Assembly: GCA_001778375.1 (NCBI GenBank)
Contig: MFGV01000034.1
Span: 1-57,757 of the forward strand
Reading direction: 5' to 3'
Length of the DNA stretch: 57,757 bases
Origin: Candidatus Firestonebacteria bacterium RIFOXYD2_FULL_39_29
GTDB taxonomy: Bacteria; Oederibacteriota; D2-FULL-39-29
In this document: positions 35,263 through 44,776 of the stretch, one piece after another
Layout of the letters: every line of letters starts with the position of its first letter
How positions within the stretch are numbered: the stretch's first letter is position 1
Translations under genes and position numbers: made by a program
The notes under the pieces: generated by a model
The model's input: the letters and a program-made list of their open reading frames with translations, nothing else
What the model was told of the DNA's origin: nothing
Database searches by the model: none

Positions 35263-36783
35263 ATGAAGAAACTAACAACGGTATTTTCAATTCTTTTTGT
35301 TTTTCTCGGTTCACTTTCCGCAGATTCGATGCTTAAGATATCTGCGCTTTCGGGTGAAGTGGATTGTTCTATTTCCGGCGCTGATTGGAAAGCCGCCGCC
35401 CTAAACCAGGAGCTTAACACAAGCGATAAGATAAGGACGAAGAACGGTAAAGTCGAACTCCTTTTTGCGGAGGGGACAACTATAAGGATTAAAGAGAACT
35501 CTCTCCTGGATCTTTTTAGGATTCAATGCACCGTGCAAAAACAGAACTCCTCGCTCAAGCTGCTTTTCGGCGGAGTCAAAGCTAAAGTTACAAAATTAAA
35601 CGAAGGCGGCTCTTTTGATGTTGCTTCTCCAAAGATCATTGCCGCCGTTAAGGGAACCGAATTTATAATGGGAACAACCGCAGAAGCTACCGAACTTCAG
35701 GTTCTGGAAGGTATCGTAGCGATCTCCGAACTGCTTAACGAAAAACAAATATTTGTCAGAGAAAATGAAAGAGCAGCTTTCAGAGACGGGTTAATGGAAA
35801 ATCCGAGACAGATGGACCCTGCCGAAATTTTGGGCGCGAGAGAGAATTTCGAAGTTTCCCAAAGAGGGGCTCCGGCCCTCGGCGCGCCGGCGGCAAACCT
35901 TGCCGGTGTAGATATAGAAAAAGAAACAAAAGAAATGAAGGAATTAAGGAGCGACCTTGCGGATTTAAAAGACAGGTCCAATCTGGAAGATAAACAGGAC
36001 CTCTTAGAAAGAATTTCTGATATTCAGCTGGGCAAGACCGCAGTAGACATGCACGGTTTTAGAGTCAGGACCGATAACTATGTACTTCGTCCATTGCCAA
36101 ACATGCTCCAGCTGCTTAATATTACAAAAAGAGAAGGCGGACCGGATGCGGGTATTTCTTCTTTTGAGATAAATGATACCTTTAACAAAGATCTTCCTGA
36201 AAAATACATGGATGTTAAAACTGCGATAAGAGACAGTGTTAATGGGATAACCCTGAAAAACAACACTCCTGATTACTGGTTGAGAACAGAAACTGCGGCT
36301 ATAAGAAATCCCCACGGAGATGTGATTCTAAACGAAGTGGGCCTTTCTGATCCGAGCTGGAACAGCGCCAGTTCAGCGTTTGAACAGCCGTTTAATGAGA
36401 CTTTTAAAATAAACAATAATCAGAAATGGTCGCATGATTATTCCGCCGGTTTTGTGGAAACCTATACCGATAATAATCCTTTGGGCGCCGTTACTACAAC
36501 GGTTACGTCAACGGATCCGGCATTGCCCTACACGGTAACGCCGAGCATTACTTCGGACAATGCTTTCCTGATCAAAACAACCTTTGCAGATAATACTTTT
36601 CTTGAAACCTACCGGTATTATGTAGATGATGCCGGCATCGTACAGCCTCTGACTCTTGACAAATATGCGGAAACTTTAAGCAAGCCCAATCTTAACTGGG
36701 AGATTATCTACAAAGCTACGGAATTTAACACGCGCTCTATTGATCTTTTAATAATTCCTGAAATATTCAGCCACCTATTTTAA
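35263..36783 (+). CDS. Secreted FecR-domain protein
   Basis: A 506-residue exported protein. A signal peptide ends near SLSA. A FecR domain follows (~25-150), recognisable by ALSGEVDCSISGADWKAA, LNTSDKIRTKNGKVELLFAEGT, and AAVKGTEFIMGT. Then comes a charged, coiled-coil-like stretch (EKETKEMKELRSDLADLKD) and a ~280-residue C-terminal region of unknown fold. There is no transmembrane helix or sigma-factor partner, so it is not a classic FecR signal transducer; free-standing secreted FecR domains are known in many diderms. The start at 35263 has GGAGG upstream; the frame opens earlier at 35233. It is divergent from the fusion regulator and precedes the barrel protein. Confidence 0.8.
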   Translation: MKKLTTVFSILFVFLGSLSADSMLKISALSGEVDCSISGADWKAAALNQELNTSDKIRTKNGKVELLFAEGTTIRIKENSLLDLFRIQCTVQKQNSSLKLLFGGVKAKVTKLNEGGSFDVASPKIIAAVKGTEFIMGTTAEATELQVLEGIVAISELLNEKQIFVRENERAAFRDGLMENPRQMDPAEILGARENFEVSQRGAPALGAPAANLAGVDIEKETKEMKELRSDLADLKDRSNLEDKQDLLERISDIQLGKTAVDMHGFRVRTDNYVLRPLPNMLQLLNITKREGGPDAGISSFEINDTFNKDLPEKYMDVKTAIRDSVNGITLKNNTPDYWLRTETAAIRNPHGDVILNEVGLSDPSWNSASSAFEQPFNETFKINNNQKWSHDYSAGFVETYTDNNPLGAVTTTVTSTDPALPYTVTPSITSDNAFLIKTTFADNTFLETYRYYVDDAGIVQPLTLDKYAETLSKPNLNWEIIYKATEFNTRSIDLLIIPEIFSHLF

Positions 36784-36811
36784 TACAAAGTAAATTGTAA
36801 GTTGGCATAGA

Positions 36812-36902
36812 AATAAGAAGTACAAATCACGAATTACAATATTAGGAAGTTTACATATAACACCTTATATTGTAATTTGTCATTTGTAGTTTGTAATTTA
36901 TT
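36812..36902. repeat. Inverted pair of 'ttgtaatttgtcatttgta' repeats
   Basis: AAGTACAAATCACGAATTAC (about 36818-36837) is answered in the opposite sense by ATTGTAATTTGTCATTTGTA (about 36870-36889). AATTACAATAT and ATATTGTAATT give an 11-bp stem. The unit is related to the AGTCATTAGTCA family at 9331 and 53571. It fills the gap between the FecR and barrel genes. Confidence 0.5.
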
Positions 36903-36920
36903 TTTTACCGGAGGATTTCA

Positions 36921-38099
36921 ATGAAAAAGTTATCTGCTGTTTTAGCTGTATTGCTCCTGGTTTCCACCGCCAAAGCGGAGTTCAAGCTCATCCCTCTCTT
37001 CGACGCCGATATCCGGATGGCTTATTCTTCGGTCTTAGAAAGCAGCGGCGGATATGCCGGTTCAGGCTGGATTTTTTTTATGCCTGCAATGAAACTTTCC
37101 GAAACCGACTATATCCTCCCCGTCTTCAATATAAATGTTTCCCTGAGCGAAAGGGTTATTGAAGAAGAAACACTTTTTTTAAAGAGAATGAACAACCTCG
37201 GGTCAGTTGCTTACAAACACAAATTCAGCAAAGAACTGGAAGGTAAGGTGTCCTTTGACACCAAATACAATTTTAATATGGAGACGAAGGACGAGCCGTT
37301 CGGAAAAGGACTCTACGATCTGTATGACATTGGAGTTTCCGGCTCGGTATCTTACAACTTTTTCTTTAACGACAAACCCCTCCCTTTAATGTTCGGGGCA
37401 AAATACTATCAAAGAAAATATCCTAACTACACTTCGCTGGGCGCTGCAAGTGTAACCATCACCGATGGCAAAGAATTTAAACCGAAGGATTTTAATGCGG
37501 TGGCTTTTACGGTTGACTATAAGACCGTAATTGCTCCTGTTTTTGCCGAGTTGACTTACAATCTGGTCTGCAAGAATTATCTGGATGCTTATACCAGAAC
37601 CTCGAACGGCGAGATTTCTGACACTATCCGGCTTGATACCGCGCATTATGTCACTCTTTCGGCGCAAATGCCTGTTTCGCAGGGAACTATGGCGGGATTG
37701 GACATTGATTATTCTCTCTACGCCTCAAACGGCAGTATTTATGACAGTACTAACCTGGTATTCACCGGCGAATACTATGCTTTTGGAAGTCTGGCTTTTA
37801 AACCTTATTATTCATTTAATCTTATCGGTGACTTAAACGCTGCCCTTTTCTACCAGATACTTTTCAGGAACTATAAACTGAGAAAAGCAAGAGACAGCAG
37901 CGGAGCTTATACCTCGGATAATCAAAGTGATCTGGAAAATGCAATAGGAATCTCCCTAAAGTATCCGATAGACAAGAATTTTAATTTAGTTGCGGGCCTA
38001 TCTTATATGGCGGCGGATTCCAATATGAAATACCAGGATTACGTAAAATATAACTTTAAGATATTCGGCGCCTCAGCCGGCGTTTCTATGAGTTTTTAA
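36921..38099 (+). CDS. Predicted outer-membrane beta-barrel protein
   Basis: A 392-residue protein with a cleavable signal peptide (MKKLSAVLAVLLLVSTAKA). The rest consists of alternating polar/aromatic strands with short turns (for example GSVSYNFFFNDKPLPLMFGAKYYQRKYP). It ends in Val-Ser-Met-Ser-Phe; a C-terminal Phe is typical of BAM-inserted barrels. I do not recognise a specific family. It follows the FecR gene by 137 bases in the same direction and has GGAGG before the start. A strong terminator comes directly after it, so the two probably form one transcription unit linked to the surface locus. Confidence 0.7.
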   Translation: MKKLSAVLAVLLLVSTAKAEFKLIPLFDADIRMAYSSVLESSGGYAGSGWIFFMPAMKLSETDYILPVFNINVSLSERVIEEETLFLKRMNNLGSVAYKHKFSKELEGKVSFDTKYNFNMETKDEPFGKGLYDLYDIGVSGSVSYNFFFNDKPLPLMFGAKYYQRKYPNYTSLGAASVTITDGKEFKPKDFNAVAFTVDYKTVIAPVFAELTYNLVCKNYLDAYTRTSNGEISDTIRLDTAHYVTLSAQMPVSQGTMAGLDIDYSLYASNGSIYDSTNLVFTGEYYAFGSLAFKPYYSFNLIGDLNAALFYQILFRNYKLRKARDSSGAYTSDNQSDLENAIGISLKYPIDKNFNLVAGLSYMAADSNMKYQDYVKYNFKIFGASAGVSMSF

Positions 38100-38128
38100 C
38101 CCGAAATTTAAAAAGGAATTTCGGGTTT
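38100..38128 (+). terminator. Intrinsic terminator after the barrel gene
   Basis: CCCGAAATT (38100-38108) pairs with AATTTCGGG (38117-38125), followed by TTT. It overlaps the stop-codon end of the gene and separates it from the convergent mfd operon. Confidence 0.8.
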
Positions 38129-38138
38129 CGATTCCATT

Positions 38139-38160
38139 TCCGCCAGTGATATAGGGCGGA
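38139..38160. repeat. TCCGCC-n-GGCGGA intergenic hairpin
   Basis: TCCGCC (38139-38144) and GGCGGA (38155-38160) with the flank GATCTTT. The unit and flanks match 44591-44612 closely. It belongs to a hairpin family seen in at least eight gaps of this window. Confidence 0.65.
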
Positions 38161-38190
38161 TCTTTCGAAGAGATTAAATCGTTGTAGGTT

Positions 38191-41100
38191 TTACTTGAGG
38201 GATCTGATATCAGCAAACTTTGTAAAGTAATTTAACGCATCGTTCAGTTTATCGGAGGGTGAGGTTTTAAAAGAACCTCGCCCGTCTTTTTTCATCTCAA
38301 AATGAATACTATTGCCTTCCTCCCTGATAGAGGTTATATCCAATATTTTTGCCGCTATCCTTATTTTAACTATCTTAAGCAAATTTTCTGTCTCAAGCGG
38401 AAGTTTTCCGAACCTGTCGAGCAGTTCTTCTTTTATTTTTTCCGTCTCTTCCGGAGTCTCCGCGCCCATCATATCTTTATAGATATTTATTTTAAGGAAC
38501 GAGTCCTTTACATAATACTCCGGCAGATAGGCGTTGATCTTTATATCTATCTCTATATTTTCTTCTGCCATTATTTCCGGAAGCCCCTTTGCCGAGTTAA
38601 CCGCTTCCTTTAAGAGTTTCATGTATAATTCCAGTCCCACCTTACCTATCTGCCCGTGCTGTTCTCTCCCTAAAATATTTCCGGCCCCGCGTATCTCAAG
38701 ATCCTTCATGGCGATAGAATAACCCATGGACAGTTCATCGCACTCTTCTATTGCATTAAGCCTTTTCATAGCTGTCTCGGAAAGAGCTCTTTTTACAGGA
38801 TAGGTAAAATAGGCGTAGGCCTGTACTCTGCTTCTCCCCACCCTTCCCCTGAGCTGATAAAGCTGGGACAACCCGAGATCATCCGCATTTTCTATTATTA
38901 TAGTATTTGCGGAAGGATTATCCAATCCGGCTTCAATTATAGTAGAGCAGACCAGCACATTATATTTTTTCTTGTAGAAATCCCTCATTATTTTTTCAAG
39001 TTCCGGCCCGGGAAGCTGTCCGTGAGCCACGGCTATTTTTGCCTCAGGTACCAGCCTCGCCAGCCTGGCAGCCGCCCGTTTTATAGTTTTAACCTGGTTG
39101 TAGACATAGTAAACTTCTCCGCCCCGTTTTAGCTCCTTTAATATCGCTCCCTTAATAAGTTTTTCGTTATATTCAATAATATAGGTCTGTATAGGCATTC
39201 TGCCCGCCGGAGGGGTATTAATATTACTTATTTCTCTTATCCCGGAAAGCGAAAGATAAAGAGTCCGCGGGATCGGAGTTGCAGACAGACTAAGACAATA
39301 AACGCTTTGTTTTATTTTTTTTAACTTTTCTTTCTGCGCCACCCCAAATTTTTGTTCGTCATCCAGTATTATCATTCCAAGGTCCTTAAAACAAATATCA
39401 TCCTGCAGCAGCCGGTGCGTCCCGATTACTATATCCACTCCGCCTGTTTTTAATTTAGCTATTGTCTTTGTATGTTCTTTCTTACTGCCAAACCTTGAAA
39501 GCATTCCGATACTCACTGGGTAATCCGCCATTCTTTCTTTAAAAGTATTGTAATGCTGCTCGGCAAGAATAGTTGTAGGACAGACAAACGCCGTTTGTTT
39601 CCCGTCCATAGCGCATTTAAAAGCAGCTCGAAGCGCTACTTCAGTCTTGCCGAAACCGACATCTCCGCAGACCAGCCTGTCTATCGGCCTTCCTTTTTCC
39701 ATGTCATCTTTTACTTCCTTAACGGAACGAAGCTGATCTTTTGTTTCCTCATACATGAAGGAACCTTCGAATTCCTTCTGCCATTCTGTATCCCTGGAAA
39801 AACTGTAACCTTTTAAAGTTTCTCTTACCGCGTAAAGCTCCAGAAGATCCGTTGCCATCTTTTTTACATCTTCCTTTGCTTTTTCTTTAGCCTTTTCCCA
39901 TTGAGAAGTTCCCAGATTGGAAAGCACGGGTTTCTCTTCAAAACCCACGTACTTTTGGATTTTATTTATATCTTCGACCGGCACATAGAGTTTGTCATTG
40001 TTTAAATATTCCAGTGTTACAAAATCTTTTTTTGCGCCGGCTACATTTATACTGTGCAGTCCCAAGAACTTCGCAATACCGTAATTTTCATGTACAACTA
40101 TTTCACCGGTGTTAATTTCAAATACACTTTTAACCGGGGTTCCGTCCTTAAAAAAGCGTTTTCTCCTTCTGGCCGCCGGTCTTACGTTTGCATACCGGCC
40201 AAAGATTTCATTATCGGTGATAAAGCAAACCCCGGCATCGGTAAAATTGAAACCTGTCTGCAAGGAACCGTCAAGATATACTCCGGTAAAAGAGCTCTTG
40301 CTGTCTAAAAGTATCTCGGCAAATCTTTCTTTTTCTCCCAAGCTGTTAAATAACAGGAACACCTCCGTCCCGTTTTCTTTTAGTTTTTCCAGCCCGGAAA
40401 TTGCAAGACTTACGTCACCGTTTGAGGAAGGATTACTTTTTACATTAAAAACTATATCTGCCTTGTTGAAATGAACATTGAAAATGCATGAAAACCCCTT
40501 CACCCGTGGTATTTTTGTATCTTCGAAGATCTGCTCTTCCATGTAAATAATTGAATCCGGAGGGAGATATTTGAGTAACTCGCCTTCCGGAAAACCACTT
40601 TCACCGGCAGGGTATATTATTACTTTCTCCTGTTCCTTTATGGATTTTTGCGTTACAAGATCAAAGATCTTTATTGTCTCTATTGTATCTCCCAAGAAAT
40701 CTACTCTTACCGGATGTTCTTCTGTGAACGGAAAAACATCAAGGATTCCGCCTCGAACCGACACTTCACCTTTTTTTTCAACAAAAGCCTCCATGGTGAA
40801 ACCTGACCTGATAAGGTTTTCTACCAGTTCCACCAGCTTTATTTCTTCACCTTTCCCTAATTTAAATATTGACCCCTCAAATGCTTTTCTTTCGGGTACG
40901 GACTGTAAAAACGAGGCTCCGGTAAAAACTGCAGCTTTAAACTTCCCATGAAGCAGTTCTTTTATTCCTGTTATTCTCTGCTCTGTAATTTCATTCGATG
41001 CCGGAAGCCTTACACCCTCCAGCTCTTCCACCGCGGGAAAAATAAACACCCCCTCTTCTATAAAAGTCTGCAAGTCATAATAAACCCGAAGCGCAGAATC

Positions 41101-41283
41101 ATTATCAGGAAGGACCAGAATGACAGGGCGGGAAGTATCTTTATTTAATGAGTACGTAAAAAAAGCATCAGCGGAACTTTTTATTCCGCTGATTTTTGTA
41201 AGGTCATTTTCCGTTATTTTTTTTAGAAGCTCAAGATATGCTTCGCTCTTTAGAAGCAAACCTTTTAGCTTGTTGTCATCCAT
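38191..41283 (-). CDS. mfd: Transcription-repair coupling factor Mfd
   Basis: A 1030-residue translocase that removes stalled RNA polymerase from damaged DNA and recruits UvrA. The N-terminal UvrB-like part is followed by the RNA-polymerase-interacting domain (GEIVVHENYGIAKFLGL...FVTLEYLNNDKLYVPV). Superfamily-2 motifs come next: RLVCGDVGFGKTEVALRAAF (motif I), TTILAEQH (Ia), SATPIPRTLYLSLSGIR (III), and the QLRGRVGRS block (VI). The C-terminal TRCF domain is present. Motif II reads L-D641-D642-E-Q-K-F-G where DEEQRFG is usual, so the catalytic Glu is Asp. The ATG directly follows the lemA stop, making it the last gene of the FecR-htpX-TPM-lemA-mfd run. Confidence 0.95.
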   Translation of the reverse strand: MDDNKLKGLLLKSEAYLELLKKITENDLTKISGIKSSADAFFTYSLNKDTSRPVILVLPDNDSALRVYYDLQTFIEEGVFIFPAVEELEGVRLPASNEITEQRITGIKELLHGKFKAAVFTGASFLQSVPERKAFEGSIFKLGKGEEIKLVELVENLIRSGFTMEAFVEKKGEVSVRGGILDVFPFTEEHPVRVDFLGDTIETIKIFDLVTQKSIKEQEKVIIYPAGESGFPEGELLKYLPPDSIIYMEEQIFEDTKIPRVKGFSCIFNVHFNKADIVFNVKSNPSSNGDVSLAISGLEKLKENGTEVFLLFNSLGEKERFAEILLDSKSSFTGVYLDGSLQTGFNFTDAGVCFITDNEIFGRYANVRPAARRRKRFFKDGTPVKSVFEINTGEIVVHENYGIAKFLGLHSINVAGAKKDFVTLEYLNNDKLYVPVEDINKIQKYVGFEEKPVLSNLGTSQWEKAKEKAKEDVKKMATDLLELYAVRETLKGYSFSRDTEWQKEFEGSFMYEETKDQLRSVKEVKDDMEKGRPIDRLVCGDVGFGKTEVALRAAFKCAMDGKQTAFVCPTTILAEQHYNTFKERMADYPVSIGMLSRFGSKKEHTKTIAKLKTGGVDIVIGTHRLLQDDICFKDLGMIILDDEQKFGVAQKEKLKKIKQSVYCLSLSATPIPRTLYLSLSGIREISNINTPPAGRMPIQTYIIEYNEKLIKGAILKELKRGGEVYYVYNQVKTIKRAAARLARLVPEAKIAVAHGQLPGPELEKIMRDFYKKKYNVLVCSTIIEAGLDNPSANTIIIENADDLGLSQLYQLRGRVGRSRVQAYAYFTYPVKRALSETAMKRLNAIEECDELSMGYSIAMKDLEIRGAGNILGREQHGQIGKVGLELYMKLLKEAVNSAKGLPEIMAEENIEIDIKINAYLPEYYVKDSFLKINIYKDMMGAETPEETEKIKEELLDRFGKLPLETENLLKIVKIRIAAKILDITSIREEGNSIHFEMKKDGRGSFKTSPSDKLNDALNYFTKFADIRSLK

Positions 41284-41832
41284 TTAGAATTTAACTTTTA
41301 CCGGTTCCTTCTCTGTTTCCGCGATCTGGAAATATTCCTTTGTTTTAAAATTAAACATACCGGCTATAATATTAGTGGGAAACATCTGCATGGCGTTTAA
41401 GTAACTCATGACAGTATCATTATAAAACTGACGGGCATAGGCAATTTTGCTTTCAATTCCGTCAAGCTGTTCCTGAAGCATTATAAACTGGGAATCAGCT
41501 TTAAGCTGCGGATAGGCTTCCACTACCGCAAATAAACTTTTTAGCGCGGAAGTCAGACCATTTTGCGCGGTTTGCATATCAGCCACTGAACCGGCATTCA
41601 TAATTGAAGCTCTTGCTTTGGTTACGGCCTCAAAGACGCCTTTTTCATGCGCAGCATATCCTTTGACTGTTTCCACCAGATTCGGGACCAAATCGGCTCT
41701 TTTTTTAAGTTGAACATCCACCTGCGCCCATCCGTTCTCACACCTGTTTCTTAAGACTACCAGCCGGTTATACACCGAAGCAAACACAAGACCTGCAATT
41801 ACCAAGACAACCAGCAAAACTATTATAATCAT
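41284..41832 (-). CDS. lemA: LemA-family membrane protein
   Basis: A 182-residue protein with one N-terminal membrane helix ([22 protein letters not shown]). The LemA helical bundle follows ([31 protein letters not shown]; the C-terminal [24 protein letters not shown]). Start 41832 is chosen because GGGAGG lies seven bases upstream and the preceding gene ends at 41835; a frame extension to 41847 overlaps it. LemA, TPM-domain and HtpX proteins often occur together, probably in envelope protein quality control. mfd begins on the next base. Confidence 0.9.
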   Translation of the reverse strand: MIIIVLLVVLVIAGLVFASVYNRLVVLRNRCENGWAQVDVQLKKRADLVPNLVETVKGYAAHEKGVFEAVTKARASIMNAGSVADMQTAQNGLTSALKSLFAVVEAYPQLKADSQFIMLQEQLDGIESKIAYARQFYNDTVMSYLNAMQMFPTNIIAGMFNFKTKEYFQIAETEKEPVKVKF

Positions 41833-41834
41833 AT

Positions 41835-42653
41835 TTAATCCTCCCATCCGAAAAATTTAAACGTAAAATTTCTTATTTCGTCCTTAAAAATTGCAGTGCA
41901 AATAGCCACAAACGGCATAAACAGCACAAGAACAGCAGAAATAGTTCCAATAAGCCTGTTATAATCCAGCAATACTCTGGTAATTATAACACAAAAGGTT
42001 GCAAATAAAAATACCTTCCAAACTTTTGAGCCCTGCTCTGCCGCAGTTTCGCCAAACAGAATTTCAACAGCTTTGACAAAAATAAACCAGGATATAACCG
42101 GAAATATTGAAATAAAGAGAAATATATTATAATAAAAAGCTTTTACCGCAAAGCTGAATGGAGGGGCAGCGGTTATGCGATAGAGGAATGAATTAACGGG
42201 CTTAACGTATATACCTTCTAAACTTTTCAAATGTATATTCTTTTTTTCGGAAACAAGAGAAGCAAAAACAGCTGCCAGGGAATCCATTCTTTCATTAAAA
42301 AACAACGGATTCGTTCCGCTTATTTCATTTTCAATAATGTATTTTAATTTATCCGGGCTAATTATACCGGAAGTGTTCTTTCCTTGATACTTGTATAATT
42401 TGTTTTTTTTCACATCTACAAATATAATGATATCGTTGTCCGGGTTTCCCGTTTTTAACGCTTCTTTAAAATACCCGGGAGAAAATTCTATATTTTTATC
42501 TATTATAAACCGTATTCTTATTCCTGTTTTTGCTTCAAGTTCCCCTGTTATTCTCCCGGTTAACGGAGGGAGAATTATTCCCTCGGTATTTTGCCTGTAT
42601 TCAATCCCCGAGAGCGTTAAAGCAGCAGCAAGAAAGACAGCGGTTAAACTCAT
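41835..42653 (-). CDS. TPM (YgcG-like) domain membrane protein
   Basis: A 272-residue protein. A short N-terminal signal-like segment is followed by a TPM domain (~28-125: [43 protein letters not shown]). The second half has three to four membrane helices, and there is a cytoplasmic end (FKFFGWED). TPM domains occur in thylakoid and envelope proteins linked to photosystem II repair or protein turnover. Here the domain is divergent, lacking the usual DxA start. The ATG overlaps the htpX stop (TAATG), and lemA begins two bases after it ends, so the three are translated as a unit. Confidence 0.7.
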   Translation of the reverse strand: MSLTAVFLAAALTLSGIEYRQNTEGIILPPLTGRITGELEAKTGIRIRFIIDKNIEFSPGYFKEALKTGNPDNDIIIFVDVKKNKLYKYQGKNTSGIISPDKLKYIIENEISGTNPLFFNERMDSLAAVFASLVSEKKNIHLKSLEGIYVKPVNSFLYRITAAPPFSFAVKAFYYNIFLFISIFPVISWFIFVKAVEILFGETAAEQGSKVWKVFLFATFCVIITRVLLDYNRLIGTISAVLVLFMPFVAICTAIFKDEIRNFTFKFFGWED

Positions 42654-43546
42654 TACATTGCCTTCAGGATTTTTATTCTTTCTTCAATAGGCGGGTGAGT
42701 ATCAAAAAGCTTACTTGTCATACCGCCTATATTTTTAAAAGGGTTGGCAATAAAAAGATGGGCGGTGGCTTTGTTGGCAACTTCCAGCGGTTCGGTATCT
42801 TTGGATATTTTTTCGAGGGCGCTCGCCAGCCCCGGAGGATACCTGGTTAAAAGCGCCGCAGAAGCATCCGCCTGAAATTCACGCCTTCTGGAAATTGCAA
42901 AATGCATTAATTGAGCAATGAAAGGGGATAAAATAGCCAGAATAATAGATGCTAAAAGCAGAGCAAGACCGAGATATCCGCCGGATCCCCGCCCTCTTCC
43001 TCCAAGCTTTGACCACCTGACATTGCGAAGCATCCAATCCGAAAGTAAAGTCACCGTTCCGACCATCACCACGGAAACGGTGGATATAAGTATGTCATAG
43101 TTTTTCACATGCGACAATTCATGAGCTATAACACCTTCCAACTCCTGCCGGTTCAGTTTTTCTATTATTCCCGTCGTAAAAACCACCGCGGCATGAGAAG
43201 GATCCCTTCCTGTGGCAAAAGCGTTCGGGGCGGTATCATATATTACGTAGACTTTAGGCCTCGGAAGCCCTGCCGCAAGACAAAGACCTTCTACAGTATT
43301 AATTAAATAAGCGTGGTCCTTTGGATCCGCGGGAACAGCGTGAGATATCGAAAGCACTATTTGATCACTATAATAATAGCTTCCCCAGGCCATAATAAAC
43401 GAAATCATTGCGGCAAGTAAAAACCCAAAATGACCAAATCCGGAAACCTCGCCAAAAACATAACCAAGAAACAGTACTAAAATTACAAAAAGTATTACTA
43501 GAAATGCCGTTTTGTATTTATTGGAGGATATTTCTTCATAAAGCAT
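42653..43546 (-). CDS. htpX: HtpX-type M48 membrane metalloprotease
   Basis: A 297-residue zinc protease of the inner membrane that degrades misfolded membrane proteins. The active site HELSH lies at 142-146, with the third zinc ligand in RREFQADASAA (~215-225). Two N-terminal and two central membrane segments match HtpX topology. Its stop overlaps the TPM gene start, and it begins 10 bases after the FecR-domain gene, so it belongs to the FecR-htpX-TPM-lemA-mfd chain. Confidence 0.93.
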   Translation of the reverse strand: MLYEEISSNKYKTAFLVILFVILVLFLGYVFGEVSGFGHFGFLLAAMISFIMAWGSYYYSDQIVLSISHAVPADPKDHAYLINTVEGLCLAAGLPRPKVYVIYDTAPNAFATGRDPSHAAVVFTTGIIEKLNRQELEGVIAHELSHVKNYDILISTVSVVMVGTVTLLSDWMLRNVRWSKLGGRGRGSGGYLGLALLLASIILAILSPFIAQLMHFAISRRREFQADASAALLTRYPPGLASALEKISKDTEPLEVANKATAHLFIANPFKNIGGMTSKLFDTHPPIEERIKILKAM

Positions 43547-43556
43547 CTGTCTTTCT

Positions 43557-44561
43557 CTACTTTTTTAAAGGACGGGATTGGGGTCTGTGCTGCTTTTGCA
43601 TTCTCTGTCTTTTCTCCAGAAAATCTTTTGAAAGACCTCTTTCCTTCAAATCCCCAATTTTTCGAAAGTTTTCCATTTGTATACGTCTGTATTTTTCAAT
43701 AAGGAACGGATATCTCTTAATGGTTTCCTTAAGGCTCTGAATGTTCTCGGAGGATTTCTCGCTCTTTAACATAAAATTAATCCTGGCAAGCTGTTCCGGA
43801 GACAGATTTTTTCTCCATTCAGGATTTTTTCTCATGTATTCTTTTGCTCCGGCAAGCATCATTACTCTTCTTGCTGCTTTTATCTTTTCAAAATCCCCGC
43901 TTTTCTTTAATTTTGCGTAAAGAGAACCATTGGCAAGGGATCTCCTGTGAATATCTCCAAACACTTTTTGCATTCTGCTTTTTATTTTTTCTTGCTTATA
44001 ATTCCGTTGATTCAGAGAAATACGGCATTCATTATTCTCTGTTACATTAGCCTTCTCCAAAAGCACGCCGGAGGCATCAACTCCGCTCACAACCACTTCT
44101 CCTTCAAAAACACCAAAGTTACTTTCTTTTTCGAAAGCTTCTACGCCAAACTGAGTACCTTTTACCGCCGCAACCGCATTTGGTGTTTTCACTTCAAAAC
44201 TTTTTTTTACACCTTCAGCTTTATTTATTATATTTACAATCCCGCCTGCAATCAATTCTAGAAAAGTATTTTGTTCTTTCGAAGTGCTTTCCATTTTTGC
44301 AAGGACAAGCTGGGTATTTTCCAGCAGAGTGATCATGGAATTGCTTTCGTCAAATATAATCTCCGCCTTCCCGTCCTTTTTTGTAATAATAATGTCACCG
44401 TCATTAAGCTCCATATCAACATCAGCGACCGTAAGCTCTGCATTTTTTACTTTTTTAACGAAAACATCTCCCTCCATATCACTAATCACCGCTCTGGTTT
44501 CCGCAAAAGAAAAAGCACAAAGTACCGCTATAAAAACAAAACTTTTTGACATTTTTTTCAT
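43557..44561 (-). CDS. Secreted FecR-domain protein (second copy)
   Basis: A 334-residue exported protein. A signal peptide ends near SFAE. The FecR domain (~20-165) has VISDMEGDVFVKKVKNAELTVAD, LNDGDIIITKKDGKAEIIFDE, and NAVAAVKGTQFGVEAFE. The C-terminal half is helical and very rich in Lys and Arg (RRSLANGSLYAKLKKSGDFEKIKAARR), ending in Pro-Leu-Lys-Lys. It shares only the FecR part with the protein at 35263-36783. No sigma factor is nearby. The AGGGGGGAAC ribosome site is strong. It heads the htpX-TPM-lemA-mfd chain, so it may act in the cell envelope; function unknown. Confidence 0.78.
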   Translation of the reverse strand: MKKMSKSFVFIAVLCAFSFAETRAVISDMEGDVFVKKVKNAELTVADVDMELNDGDIIITKKDGKAEIIFDESNSMITLLENTQLVLAKMESTSKEQNTFLELIAGGIVNIINKAEGVKKSFEVKTPNAVAAVKGTQFGVEAFEKESNFGVFEGEVVVSGVDASGVLLEKANVTENNECRISLNQRNYKQEKIKSRMQKVFGDIHRRSLANGSLYAKLKKSGDFEKIKAARRVMMLAGAKEYMRKNPEWRKNLSPEQLARINFMLKSEKSSENIQSLKETIKRYPFLIEKYRRIQMENFRKIGDLKERGLSKDFLEKRQRMQKQHRPQSRPLKK

Positions 44562-44590
44562 TTTTTGTTCCCCCCTAAAATGATTCCTCT

Positions 44591-44720
44591 TCCGCCAGCT
44601 ATATAAGGCGGATCTTTTGTTGAGATTACAACTCTTTCGGATTCTCCGCCCTTGGCCCGCCTATTGGCGAGGTTTCGCACAGCATTGTAGCGGACGACCA
44701 CAGGTGGACACTGATACAAG
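44591..44720. repeat. Two intergenic repeat elements between the pilin and FecR genes
   Basis: First, TCCGCC-n10-GGCGGA with flanking GATCTTT (44591-44618), matching 38139-38160. Second, 44640-44720: CCGCCTATTGGCGAGGTTTC, GCACAGCATTGTAGCGGACGA and GGTGGACACTGATACAAG. This second element is almost identical to 50310-50395, with shorter relatives at 51931 and 57637. The gap 44562-44776 has no gene. Confidence 0.75.
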
Positions 44721-44776
44721 AATTTATTTTCTCACTTTTCTTACTGTATTTGCTTTACTTGCTTTTTTTGCTGTCT

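Noticed and set aside
35263-36783. Classic FecR/FecI iron-signalling system
   Set aside because: There is no sigma factor and no transmembrane helix between the FecR domain and an N-terminal cytoplasmic part; the protein has a signal peptide and appears fully exported.
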